Positions 45,688 to 58,700 of a DNA stretch of 64,000 nt are shown piece by piece; the stretch's first letter is position 1; every line of letters starts with the position of its first letter. The notes under the pieces are model-generated. The model searched no databases and was not told the origin of the DNA. It worked only from the letters and a program-made list of their open reading frames with translations. Origin of the DNA: Sarcocystis neurona (taxonomy: Eukaryota; Apicomplexa; Conoidasida; Eucoccidiorida; Sarcocystidae); NCBI GenBank assembly GCA_000727475.1, contig KL647291.1, forward strand, positions 2,158,364-2,222,363, read 5' to 3'. The position numbers were made by a program, and so were the translations under genes.

Positions 45688-46920
45688 CTGCATCCCATAT
45701 TGCCTGCAGGAACTACTGCGTGCTCATTCACTGCTACTCCTCGGTCCAAATTTACTAGATCACGTGCGCTTCTCCACGTGCAAAATCTGCAGAGATGCGC
45801 GGCGAACCCTGTGAGGTGGCACGTCTCCTGTAGAAAGGAACGTCAAAATTTCAAGTTCTCACTTTTTCTCAACGATGCTCTGTGCGTAGGTGCGGCGAAT
45901 GTATCTCGACCAGCTCCAAATGGGAAGTCTCTATCGCATGTGTCTCCCTCATGTACGCAAGTAATATTCCTTCTACCGTGCAGTGCAGGAATGCAACCCC
46001 GATGGCACCGAAAAGGCGTGAGGGCTCTTCAGTGCCTCTCGTCTGGCTGTGGTGTGCTACTTTTGTCCACGCGGTGCTGCGGCATATGCCTACTTTATCA
46101 CACCTGCGTTCGCAGGATTCTTTCCTTGTTTGTACAAATAGATAACCGAGTATGCACGACTACTGCACGCACCTGCGCGCTTGGAAATATATGCGGACAG
46201 CTTCCCCTCGCCGCTTACGTGCAGCTGCAGTTCCTGCACCGGAGCAACTCGCACGTCGTTAGTTTTTCTGGGGCAAGTCGCTGGAGTGAAAATTTCCCGA
46301 TAAAGTACTGCTTCACGTGTGGTGCTATCTGGCTTTTACTCCGTACAGCCAGTCATAAGCGCGCACTTACAGGCACAAAAATCAAAATACGTTGCTTTTC
46401 CTCTAGTGCAAGAGACAGTCCACGTGTGTGTGACACTACATACCCCACATACTCTATGTCTGTGTTACGGAAGACGGATGTACAGATACACGTGTAGACA
46501 GACGTGCACGTGCACGTGTGTGTGTATGTGTAGAGGTACATGCATTCGTACACACATGTGAATCTACAGCGTTCCTCCAAAGTCTGTGAAATGGCGGCAT
46601 GAGAGCTTCTACTTAAAAGATGCGTCACAGGAAACTACACCGGCAAATACATGTACGCAGAACGTATCTACATATATATTCGTACAGAGTGGTCTTTCGC
46701 CGCTCGGCGGAAAGTCAAACTTTAAAAGCAACATAAACCTAATCTCCCCGTTCATATATATATATATATTTATACAGACTGCTTCGCTCTCTCCGCGTGT
46801 ATTTGTAGAAACACCTACGTCGTCTACTTATATACAAATACATAGACATGCATGTACGCAAATTCGCTCTACTTGTGCTCATTCTTTAATCTTCTTCCAT
46901 GATTGTCTACCTGAGCACAT

Positions 46921-47437
46921 ATGACCTTGTGCATAAGTCAGTCAACGAATAAAGACTTTTTAGCGCGGTACCAGATCTCACGACTCCGTGCGAAGTGCCG
47001 GAAAAGTTGTTTTTCTCTAAAGAAAGGGACAGACGCAACACCGCAGTTTACTACTTCAGCTTCTTCAGTAGGTGAAGGAAGAGAAACAAGCAGCACCAAC
47101 GGGATCGTACGAAGACAACCTGACTTTCTCGTTGCGAGTCTCACAAACAAAACGAGAAGCCGTGGACGCACAAGCAGTCTTGCGCGAAGATACTGCAGGT
47201 CCAAGGATTCTCCAGAAAATAAATGTTTGTTCACAACCATCTCCGCAGACGTATTCTCTCGCACGAATTTGCACACGCGTCGAGACAGCTTGGGCAGAGA
47301 GGGATGAATTTCTTAGCCGTCAAGAAAGACACAAGCACGTGTCTTCTACACAAACAAAAAAGGCATCCGAGAACAGACACAGGCTAACAGGCAAAAACGT
47401 CTCTCTCCCCCCCCATCTCCTACAGTTTTCTTGCTAG
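46921..47437 (+). CDS. candidate coding region, helical charged peptide
   Basis: Two overlapping plus frames are open. One starts with an ATG at 46921 (128 codons, Ser/Arg/Thr-rich). The other is open from ~47075 after TCAGTAG to a TAG at 47435; it reads EEKQAAPTGSYEDNLTFSLR and DAQAVLREDTAGPRILQKIN and is likely helical. The second looks more like protein. The minus strand is open too (47276-46938). Strand and frame are uncertain, so this is a region call rather than a defined gene. Confidence 0.26.
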
Positions 47438-47454
47438 ACACACATATAAACTCA

Positions 47455-47700
47455 TACCTACATAGACGAGTGCGCGTACCAACACTTGCACACGAGTAGA
47501 GAAACGCAAACATACACAGACGAGTGCGCTGGTAAATATTTACAAACGAGCAGTATAAAAGCGCAAACATCAACAGATGAGTTTTTACACACCTTCGCAG
47601 TGGAAAAATGCATACCTCCGCATAGACGGGTGCGCACATCAATATTTCTACCAGCAACAGACAACTGCAAATAGATACACAGAGGAGTGCGGATGAACAC
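47455..47700. repeat. degenerate minisatellite, roughly 50-60 bp period
   Basis: Blocks resembling ACAGACGAGTGCGC, AAATATTTACAAACGAG and AAAGCGCAAACAT recur four to five times with substitutions and changes of spacing. The minus strand is open across it, but only because the repeated unit lacks stops. Confidence 0.55.
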
Positions 47701-48865
47701 TTCCACGTAAACAAACGCATGGAAAGCGAGTGGACCCACGCACCTCTGTCACTCCCACGCGAAGACGTTAAACTCTTCCCTTCAAATCTGTGAACGCGTT
47801 GTGTGACACGTGAACAGGAACCTCCCTACACAGCAGCCAGACACCGCGCAGATATCACCTGTTGGTGGGCTACGTAGAATAGACACGAACGATACACATG
47901 CGGTCCAGAGAGGAAAGACATACACATATATATGCCACCCCGCCAGTGCAGACACACATGTGGGTATATTAGACACACGCGTCCTTCCACCGCATGCCAA
48001 CATTTTTTGTGACTGCTTCACGACGACTGAAAAGTCCTTCGCCCGGCGCGCTCACGCACATTCACACGACAGCGGCATAGTGAAGGAAACGCAGCTGGGA
48101 AAAAGTCAGGAGAAAATGAGAACACTTTCCTGTCTGTATGTACACAAACACACACACGCGCACAAAAACTTTAGTCAGATGCGTCTGTTAGTCCGTATAT
48201 TTCTCCACACACACCTACACACATGCATGCACACGAATGTGTACACATGGCGCGAACCGTCACTCGCATGCAGGCACGTATAAATTCACGCATAGCCACC
48301 GCTCCCAACGAACTTTGATCACGCATGCGCACATGTACAAACACCTGTTTCCCTACGTATACAGGCATGTACCACCAGCATACTGGTGGAGATATTAAAT
48401 ACATAGATATAGATACATATATATAGATAGACATGTATGCGCATATATCATACATATATGTGTGCGTGGACATTCCTGAGACAAAACACGCAGAATTTGG
48501 CCTCCGCAGAAAGTGGAGAACCAGCGCGAAAAAGAGTCCCGCGCAGGGGCGTGCCCAGATTTATTTACTTCACGTAGAGACGCACAGGCGTGTGCGCAAG
48601 TATATACATACATGTGAAAGTCTTAATGTACGTATAGGTGTATACTTGGACATCCACATATATACACGTGTACGCATCAGTACGTATGTATTTCACACAT
48701 ACATACCGACAACTCTTGACAGCTGAACATATACACATACATACATAAATACACACATACACACACATGTATCCATATACGTCATCGACACGAATACGTA
48801 TGTATGTGGATAGACGCGTTGCTTTACGTGTCCACTTCTTACATGGACGTGATACATAAGTATAC

Positions 48866-48984
48866 CTACGTGTATAGATATCCACGGGCAGAGATACAGC
48901 TCAGAATAACAAGGAAGAGTCGGAGCCAAGGAAACTCGGCAACAAGAGAGGTGCGTTGGAGCTTTTCTATGTAACTGAGGAGTC
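48866..48984 (-). CDS. candidate last exon of the bromodomain gene
   Basis: After the minus-strand acceptor CGCCTGCAG the frame reads LLSYIEKLQRTSLVAEFPWL, then a hydrophobic stretch RLFLVILSCISARG, to TAG at 48866. The exon begins in phase 1 whereas the last firm exon of the bromodomain gene (49726) ends in phase 0, so at least one more exon, perhaps in the CAG-rich 49.3-49.7 kb, would be needed to join them. Confidence 0.33.
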
Positions 48985-49725
48985 CTGCAGGCGCATGCAG
49001 TCGATAAAATGTATTCATGCACACGTGAACAGATACACACGTGCGTCTTCACGAGGAGACACAAACACTCACGCACACATATCCTTAAAACGAATTGATA
49101 GGCATGCGTGTACAGGCATATACAGACAAGCGCAGACCCTAATACGTCCCTATATATGTATATATATACGTATATATATACATATATATATATACGTATA
49201 CATATACATATATGTATATATATACGCTGTCGTCCGGACGTCAACAGGCAACATCTGAAAAAAAAGTATATGGACCAACAAAGTCACACGCCCAAGTGTG
49301 GGTGACGTGTGTAGCATGCGCTTCGCAGATCCATCCCTCACGATAAAAAAGGCTGTAACGTGGCTGCTGCACCAGTGCAAGCACCGCAGCAACTGCCTCG
49401 CACGCCTCGGCAGCCGCAGCAACAGCACCGCCCCGTGCGACAGAAGCCGCAGGACAGCCCCTCACGCAGCAGCAGCTGCAGCAACAACGTCTTCGTCGGC
49501 AGCAGTGCAGAGCAGAAGTCTACTGGCCGCAGCTGCGCGTGCACTACAGGGGCAGCAGCAGAAGCGCAAGGAGGAAGAACGGGAGCGGCAGCTGCACCGC
49601 GACGGCGGCAGCGCAGGCGTCCGAGGCCGGTCTGGGCGTGACGCGCAGACGCAGCGGTCACTGCAAGAGGCAACAACAGCAACGGCGCAAAGAAAAGCAG
49701 CCACATAACCGCCACACACACTTAC

Positions 49726-52700
49726 TTTCTGCACAGAACCGTTCCCCATACGAGCCAGGAATCTGTCGCATACTGTTCAAGAAAACCAAGCGTCTGTCTA
49801 CGCTGCTACGTTAACGATGTCCACGGCCGCCGCAGCTACGTGCGTAACAGCACACAGATGCGTGCATGATAATATGAAGACAGACAGAGATGAGAAGCGC
49901 GCTACACACATCCACACATGAAGACAGAGATGGTTACCACTACGTTTATTCAAACACGAACACGTCAACGCAGACTCGCAGACACGGATGAAACAGAGAA
50001 ACACAGGTACATACCTATACAGGAAGTTGCTGGTCGCAGCAACGCACGCGCCTACACATTCATATATAGTTACTCTAGGTACGTTATCTCTACACACAAA
50101 CACGTCCACACAAGTGTGTTCATATACTCGTCCGCGTAGGGCGCCCCTGCACTACAAAGCAGCCAGAGGCACACACACATGTACATAACAGTTGCATTCC
50201 GCTGTGTTAGCATGGACTTGCACGCGTGTGGAGAGCGTGATATCTCCACCTGCCCTGGCGCGGATGTACGCGTGTGCCCCTGGGTGCCTGCGCTGCAGAT
50301 TTTTGCAGCACTCAGAGCGACGTCGTGTGGCGGCGCTACAAGACATATATATACAACACGCCTCCACCGAAGTGCACTCCCGGAAGTACGGGATACACGT
50401 GTCTACTTCTCTGTGTTGACACACGCAGACACAGACACGCATATGTAGACACATCTACGGATACAGATGCAGACACAGTTTTATTTGACTTCGTTTTCAC
50501 CTATACCTACACAAACACGCGCGCCAACATACACTAGCTATGCACAACCGGAAACGAACACGCAGACACACACACATACACGTGAACGACAATACCTCTC
50601 TATTTCTCTTCCACGTACATGTATGTATATGCACGTATGCACGCATACACACACGCAGAGAAACACACGTGTGAGGAGGACGTCCTCTGTGTCCACTTGG
50701 TAAACGGATCGACCTGCAGAGGGATGCGAAAAAAAAGGGCAGTCTTCAAGTGGAGCACCTTGCGCTTCTTCGAAACACAACGCGTCGCCAAACGTCGTGG
50801 CGTATTTGCAGGAATCTGCTGCCACCCGTTGAGTCAGTCAGTCACCTGTAGCCTCGTATCGAGACACGTACTAAACATTAGTATGTAATATATATATGCT
50901 TGTTATAGATGAAGATAGCGACCCGCGCTGTGGCCGTCGAAAGCAAAGAAGATGAGGCCTCGCGCAGATGACATTGCCAGGACGAAAAACAGAGATAGAC
51001 AACGGTGACGTCAACGTCGAGAAGTCCTCTTGGTTGCAGCCATATCAGCAACCAGCCCAGGCTGGTCGCCTGTAAGTGAAGACAGGCGCACAGCAACAGC
51101 AGCAGCAGTCTCACGAGCGTACGTCTGTTGCGACGGTGGCACCACCAACGCGTCTGGCGATACTGCTACCGCCCATGACTGCTGCAGGAGCGTATAAGTA
51201 TACGTATATATGCATATACGTATACATACATACATGCATACGGATACATATATATATATATATATATGTATAGTGGTTGACACGCAGAGGGCGGGGAACT
51301 CGTCACTGCTTCGATTATCTTGATAAGACGTTCCTGGACCAAACGAATAGTCGTGAAGCCACTGCAGTGAGTATACGGAGAAGTTTTGCTGGTCGAACTA
51401 CACATCTGCCGAAGCGCGTGGCCTGCTGGGATCGGATCAGCAGCTCGCAGCGGCGGCAACAGCAGAAATGTCTGCATTACCTGCTGTAGCAGCGCAGGCG
51501 ATGCCGCGGGCGGAGGGGGGGTCGACTCAACAGGAGGACCAACCTCTGCTGCGTGAGACGCTGCTGCTTCCACTCCTGCCGTTGTGGCTGCTGGGGCTGC
51601 CGCATGCATCTGCGGCACCACACACAAGCAGCAGCGGCAGCACGGCGCAGTAAAAGACGGGCAGAAGACCAAACGAAGGCTTCGCGCTTCTGCCAGGGTT
51701 GCTGCAGCAACACGACGACGCAGCAGCAGCTTTTCTGCCGTTTCTACAACGCAGCAGCAGCAGCAGCAGCTACGCACCTCTTCCTGCAGAACACTTTTTG
51801 TATCACCCTCTCGCTCCGCACGTGTGACTGCCAGAACTGCAGCAGCCAGTTCCCACGACCCAGACTCTCGCAGGTTTGTGTTTGTACAGTCAGTTGGATT
51901 TGTAGATGTCTGAAAACTCCTCGTCTGTTTGCAGACCGGGAAATGCATGCGTGTGCTTCTGTCTAATTTTTCGACGCACAGGCACCTCGGCCCTATCAGA
52001 GGTAGACTTGTTTAAACGCGGCGATGTACATTTGCATGCAGAGCAGATAAACCACCGTATTTCTCTGTGTACGTGTGCCTACACTTTCACTAGGTGCGCA
52101 CGTGTATATACATCTCTAGGGAGAAGACAACACATACACATGCACACGGGCGAGAGAGAGACACACGACTCCTAACATATATATACATATGTACCTATGC
52201 GTGTGGATATACACCTATATGTGTACAGATATACATATGTATGTATACATGTACGTGCAGACGCTCACACAAACAGATGCAATCAATCCTCCCTCTGTGT
52301 TCCTCCGAGCCGAGAATATTTAGGCCACACAGGTGCCCCCACTTTTCAGATCACTCGCAGCAGCACGCTGCAGTAGATCGCGTGAGCGGTGGTGCAGCAG
52401 CAGTAGCAGCTACGCAAGGCAGAGGCAACAGCGGCGGGTCACGGCAGCAGCGGAGGAGACCACCACTCGGTAAAAGAAAAACAGCAACAGCAAAAGCAGC
52501 AGCAACAGCGGCAGCAGGAGTCGCAGCAAACGCAGAGGCAGCTAAAGCAGCAAAGAAGTGCGCAGAGCGGTACGCTGCCACCGGCAGGTGGCTGTTGTGG
52601 AGGAGTAACCGGACAAAAACGAAATGAACCTTTTTCCAGCAGGCGCGGCATTGACAATGCGTCTGTTTGATTGATATAGGCCGACACATAGATGTACAGA

Positions 52701-55700
52701 CATACGCCTACACAAGTCTCTGTAGGCCAGTCCGTCGACTCGCGTGTATATATTTCGTACACGTAGAACCTCGCGGTCGCGGATACAACGCAGCCACCTC
52801 TGCAGCACGTCGTCAAGTAGCGACAGGGGGAGCAGAAGGCGCAGAGTTCGGCTACACCCGCACGGGCGTGAGTACATGCATGCGTACACTCGCATGCCAA
52901 CAGGACGAGTCAGCGACGTGTGCAGATATACGGACAGACAGAGGGAGAGACGGATAAAGAAGCAGATAAATATATGTGTGTTTAGGGCAAGAGGTACAGT
53001 GCCACGGGGGCGTGTGTGTGTAGAAAGAGAGAGAGACAAACAAAATTTTTCGTAGAGGCAGGACGACAGAAAAATGCATGCGTTGGTACCAGTGGGACAT
53101 CAACCGCAGCACAGTCGCCGACTGCTGGCGGTAGTACTGCAGCAGGAGCAACGGCATCCCCCACGGCAGCACCAGCTGCCACACTCCCCACCGCTGCTCC
53201 TCCTCCTCCTGCTTCACTCGCACACTCGCCCGTAGACGAAACCTGTTGCTGCTGTTGCGGCAACTGCTGCTGTGGCGGCAACTGCTGCTGTGGCGGCAAC
53301 TGCTGCTGTGGCGGCAACTGCTGCTGCTGCGGCAACTGCTGCTGCTGCGGCAACTGCTGCTGCTGCGGCAACTGCTGCTGTGGCGGCAACTGCTGCTGTG
53401 GCGGCAACTGCTGCTGTGGCGGCAACTGCTGCTGTGGCGGCAACTGCTGCTGCTGCGGCAACTGCTGCTGCTGCAGCAGCTGCTGCTGTTTCTGCTGCTG
53501 CTGCTCGGCGAAGCGTTGGCGACACCAGGCGACCATCTCACTGTGTTATCACAGCAGACGCAGCAGCAACAGCAGCACCCACCCAAGTTCCCCCTTCGAG
53601 TAGTAAATTTCTCCGTGTACTCACCGCGAGCGCATAACTACACACGACGTCCAGATCTCTGGTCGAAGGAGACACAGAAAACGCGTCCCCGCCCACGCAA
53701 AGATATACGCCGGCACACACCATGTACGTGTCCTTGTAGTTGCCGCAGCCCAGACGAACATACGCAGAAGCCGATTGCACGTATAGTACCGCAGAAGGAT
53801 TCGCCGTGTACAGACGTCCACGCTGGCACACGTCTACCTAACATCCACAAACCCATTATCCATACAACTTATCACATGCGCCATCTCTTCTCCCTCTCTG
53901 TATCTCCTTCGATCTCACCCTTCGTCCTCCTGCCCTCACTCTCAATCGCTTTCATCACATACAGGCACGGCGAGACGAGCTATTCCTACACATATAAATA
54001 AATATGTACAACACGCACAGCCGGCTTCCCTCCTTTCTCTTCTTCCCGTCTCTTCTCCCTGCTACATCCCTCTGACATGAATGTATGCGTGCACGTCTGG
54101 TGGGAAACAGACGGAGACGCTTCCACTTGCAAAACAGCAGCGAACACTAGACGTACAGGGAACAACACCGACAACGGCCTGGAGTTCTCTGCAAAGTAAT
54201 ACCTTCTCGTTTTCCTCTAGCAGCGCATCCAGGACTCCACATACTCATGGGAAAGGCGACACGTATTTCTACATGCAGGCAGATTGAGAGTTCGCCCTCA
54301 TGACGTCGAAACCCCCACGCACACGTACACGCTCACGCAGACATGTGTTTACCATGTTTATGTATATATGCATACATAGACACATGCGCTCACATTTATA
54401 TATATGGAAAACAGGAACTGGGACTAATCTGTGGGTGAATACATACACGTAGTTGTATGTGTCTATACAGACTTACACGTATACGTAACTACGTAGTAAG
54501 CATATGTCTGCCCTGTATACACATAGACATAGATACACACGTATATACATGTGGGTAGGACATGCATCCGCTTACGCATGTGCCCACGCAGGTTTGTATA
54601 CGCCTAAAGTTACTACGTAGCTACTACAACACACACATAGACAGACACACGTAGACGGGCGTGCATGTCTACTGGTCAGAGACACGCATAGGGAGAGACG
54701 AAAAGAGGAGGATACAGAATTCGACTCGACGTCAGAATTCACACAGAAAAAGACGACAGTCTATCGCCACATTGATATAGTTAAGCGACGAAGGTAGACA
54801 AAGAGAGAGACCTACCGAAAAACTTCTGGCGGAGTACGCCCATCATCTAGTTCCACTTCTCCGGTTTCAAAGGACAGCCACATGGCCCGCTCTTTGAAGA
54901 CGCTGTACAACTGCAAGCAGGTGCGGCATTCCGCAGCAACGCGGCATCAGCAGCGTCACGCAACAGAGGCAGCAGATAGCGGCGGTAGCAGCAGAAAACA
55001 GCAGTAGCAGTCGCGACAGTTACGGCAGTGAGCACCAACAGTAGCGGGGGATCTAAACCAGCGCCACAAGCAACAGCAGGAAACGCTGCAGCGTCGTTGA
55101 GTACTTGCAACAGCAGCAGCCGCGATAGCGGCAGAAGCCGCAGCAGCTGAAGCCGCAGCAGCCGAAGCCGCAGCATAACAGAAGCCGCAGCATAGCAGAA
55201 GCCGCAGCGTAGTAGAAGTCGCAGCATAGCAATGAAAAGCAGAAGGAGCGGCAGCCACGGCAGAGGATCGCACCACAAGAGAACCCCATGCACCAGCAGC
55301 AACACGTGCAGCACCGCCGGCAAGGAGACACTGGCAGCGCAGTGGCAGGCCGCTCAGCAGCAGCAACAGCCGAGACGCAGAACCGGCAGCACCAGCAGTG
55401 TCAATGAAGTGAAAAGGTTGTCCCGGCAGCAGCAGCGGCCACGACGAGAAAGGATCGAGGCGGCAGCCGCCGTGAGGCAAAGCAGCTGCGCAAGTAGGCA
55501 AACCACCCATAAAACAGAAACACTGGCGGCAGCAGAGCATTCGTTGGAAAGCAGAGAAGTAGCAGACTTCGAGGACATGCAGCGACGAACGAATCTGCAG
55601 TAGGTGACGCTGTCTTCTATAGCTGTGTGACGCATGCGGACCGGTACGATGCACAGCAGCAGCAAAACAGCAGCATTACGGCCACAGGCACTTCCCGGTC

Positions 55701-58700
55701 ACGGACGGTTTATACCGCAATGCGCGTGGCCGACGGACAACTCCCCATAATTATTTATATTCCTCCACCCATCAAAAAGATGACAACTCATTTATATACA
55801 GACGTAGGGGAAATAGACATCCCTGTACGTGACTGCATGCAGACATCTAGACACGTTAAAATTGTCCACCGCTACGCTCACACTGAAGAGGCTGCTGTAT
55901 GTGTATATCGAGTAGTTAGGCGTTGCTGTTGCTGCTGGCTCCTCCTAAGGCTGCTGCTTCCTCCTCAGGTTGCTGCTTCCTTCTGACGCTGCTAATTCCT
56001 CCTGAGGCTACCAGTTTCTCCTGACGCTGCTGGTTCCTCCTGGCGCTGCTGCTGGCCGCTGCTGCTGGCCGCTGCTGCCGTTCTTTACCTGCAAATGTAC
56101 GTCAGTATCGAGCTGCATGAGAAGCTGCTGAAAGGCTTCGCGCTCCTGGAACGTCACGCTGTTCGTCTGCTGCTCTTCCCCGACGCGTGCCGCTGTTGCT
56201 GCTGCTGGGACTTCTGCAGTCGAGGACGCCGCTGCTGGTGCGGCTGCAGGGGAAAAAATTTAACACGGGAGAAACGTGTGTACATAGTCGCGGGAAGGAA
56301 AGACGAAGAGAAGCAAAGTGAAAGGAACACAAATAGGGAAAAGGGCTGAGAGGAAAAGAAAGCAAACGTTTCGCATCATCGTCGCCTGCTTCAACGGGTT
56401 ACGCAGGCCGCGGAAGACGGCCACTTGTGCGTAGAGACATAGACGCAACGCATGCACGCACTCTATACCACCAAAGGAGACCACAAACTCGTGCAAATGC
56501 CTGCAGCGGGAACACACACACACATACATACGCATGGTAGAGAGCGTCGTGCGGGCGTCCTAAGGGCACCTCGTTCTCTCTACAGGGACGTCAGCCGAAT
56601 CTGGACATGTGTGTGCGGCTTGCCTGTGTGTCTGTACGCCTCCTCATGCCTGTGGATGTACGCGTGCGGCACGTATGCGGTGTAGGTAGGCTACTACGTA
56701 TGCACGGTTATATGTGCAACGCGCATGCCCGCAGGTAGCTGCACGTCATGCATGCGTCGGGATACGTGAAGCCTTGGGGAGCGCATGCAGAAGACGCACA
56801 GAACGTCGTCCGCCAACGTTTCCTCCCCTTTCTCTCTGCGGCGGCTGCGGGGTGGCACCAACGAGGACGTTGTATATCACCTGCTGCTGGTGCTTCTGGT
56901 GCTGCTGCTTCTGCGGCTGTTGCTGCTGCCGCTGTGGCTATCTGTTTCTTTCCCTGTCCTGCTACTGCTGTTGCTGCCACTGGCGTCGCTCTGATTCTTT
57001 TTCACTGCGGCTGCTTCAGCTGCTTCTGCCGCTTTTACATGGTGCTTTTCTCGACCTTCTCCTTTTCCATTCCTGTTTGTTGTCGCCCACTACATGTTTA
57101 TTCTTCATTCTTTTGTTCCTCTTTCATCTTCGTCGTTCAAGCAAGTTACCTGGCTCGTATCGTCGTCCGTCTCTAACTCTTTTCCTCCCAATTCTCCTGG
57201 CTCTGTCGACTCGCCTTGTCTTCCCTCTCCGCGCGTCTCGTCTCCTGCTGCTTGGCGCCGGTTCTTCAGTTGTAGCCCCCTCGTGTTCATCTTCGTCTTC
57301 CTCTTCGTCTTCCTCTTCATCATCTTCTTCGTCATTGTCTTCTGCGGAGCCCCCCCGGCTGCTTCTTCTTCCCCGTCTCTGTCTCGCTTTTCCTCCCTCG
57401 GCGGTGGCGGCCGCTGCTGCCTTGCCTCTTCCCGCCGCTCCTCCACCAACCTCCGCTGCCCCGTCCTCGTCGTCCTCTTCCTCCTCCTCCTCCCCATCTG
57501 CAGGAGGAGCAGCAGCCTCTCCCGCAGCAGCAGCAATCGCCGCGTCGAAGTCATTCGACAACACCTCCTGCTGCTGTCCCTCACTGCCGCCCGCTGCGCC
57601 TCCTCCTCCGGCACCTTTGCTGCTGCTACCGCTGTGCAACTTGGCGTGCTGCTGTCCCACCAGCTTCTCAAATGCCAGCGAAGCTTCCTGGGCCATCAGC
57701 CAGTACTGGTTCCCCGGCTCGTAGTAGCGAAAGGCACACAGGAAGACTGTATAGACATCGTTGAACACGTCTTCGCTCCGAGAGTATTCCTGCTTCTCTA
57801 GCCGATCCAGCACCGTCTCCAGGGTGATGGGCACTGCAGGAAATACCTTGCGAGACAGCTCCGCGTAGTGGGCATCTGCCGCCGAGACACGTGGAAAAAA
57901 CGGGAGGCAGACGGGCTGTCTGCATAGCTCCACCAACACCTCATGAAACGCATGCATCCACGCGCCTCCTCCCCGTCCCGTACCACCTCCGCTCTTCTGC
58001 TGCTTCCCGTGCTGCTGTCCTGCCGACGCAGCTGCTGCGGCACCCCCACCGCCAGCAACTGGGGAAACGCTTCTCCCAGTGCCTCCTCCTGCTCCTCCTC
58101 CTTTTCCCCTTCCCTTCTCTGTCTCCGCGCCTCCCCCGCTGCTGCTGCCCCCCCCACCTTTGCCTTTCCCTGCTCCCACCCCTCCCCCTGCGGCTGCTAA
58201 AAAGGAAGAAGGACGGGCAGCCCGAGGCGGACGACTCGTCGCTATTGTCTCACCGTCAAACTTCCACTCTCCTCCTTTGCCCCATCCCTTCCCTCCTCCT
58301 GCTGCTCCTCCTCCGGCTCCTCGTGCTGCTGCTGCAGGTCCAGAACCCGACGCGGAGCCTGCACGACCCCGTCCCACCAACACTCCCCCAGCTGCTTCTC
58401 CCCCTCCGCCTCTGCGGTACTTGCGGTGGCTGCTGCTGCCCCCTAGTACTGTCGCGCTGTCTGTCTCGACTCGCAGCAAACGCCAGTGCGTAGGAAATGC
58501 ATCTGCGCACCACTTCGCCGCTCCGGCTCCATCCTTTCCCCCTGCTCCTGTTGGTAAAGCAGCAGCAGCCGTCTTCTCCTGAGCGCCCTGCTGCAGCCGC
58601 AGCAGCTTCTCCTGTTCCTCTTCTTCTCCTCTTTCCCCTTCTGCACTTGCGGCCCCCTGTCTCTTCTCCAGCGCTGCTTTCTTCTGCTCGTAGCACTCCT

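Larger units (their letters stand above)
42900..48865. other. 6-kb region of isolated ORFs on both strands
   Basis: Besides the candidates listed separately, a 265-codon plus frame lies at 45700-46497 (Cys-rich, no ATG at its start), and open minus frames overlap most plus ones. Microsatellite-like CA/TG/TA DNA fills 42.98-43.1, 46.5-46.9 and 48.1-48.85 kb. No exon chain with consistent phases could be built. Confidence 0.45.

Noticed and set aside
47810..48283. 157-codon plus ORF
   Set aside because: Its second half is translated CA/TG repeat (His, Thr, Cys, Val), it starts without context, and no splice partner was found.
53244..54001. 251-codon plus ORF beginning with poly-Leu/Gln
   Set aside because: It is the reverse-strand shadow of the LPPQQQ repeat exon. 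Its non-repeat part runs antisense to a well-supported minus exon.
54956..55654. 232-codon minus ORF rich in Ala, Cys and Leu
   Set aside because: It overlaps an intron of the bromodomain gene, is mostly triplet-driven, and its frame does not fit the neighbouring exons (54910-54816 and 56243-56089).
56714..57801. Plus ORFs of 336 and 235 codons, very Ser/Pro/Leu-rich
   Set aside because: They are antisense to the acidic and basic low-complexity tail of the bromodomain exon.
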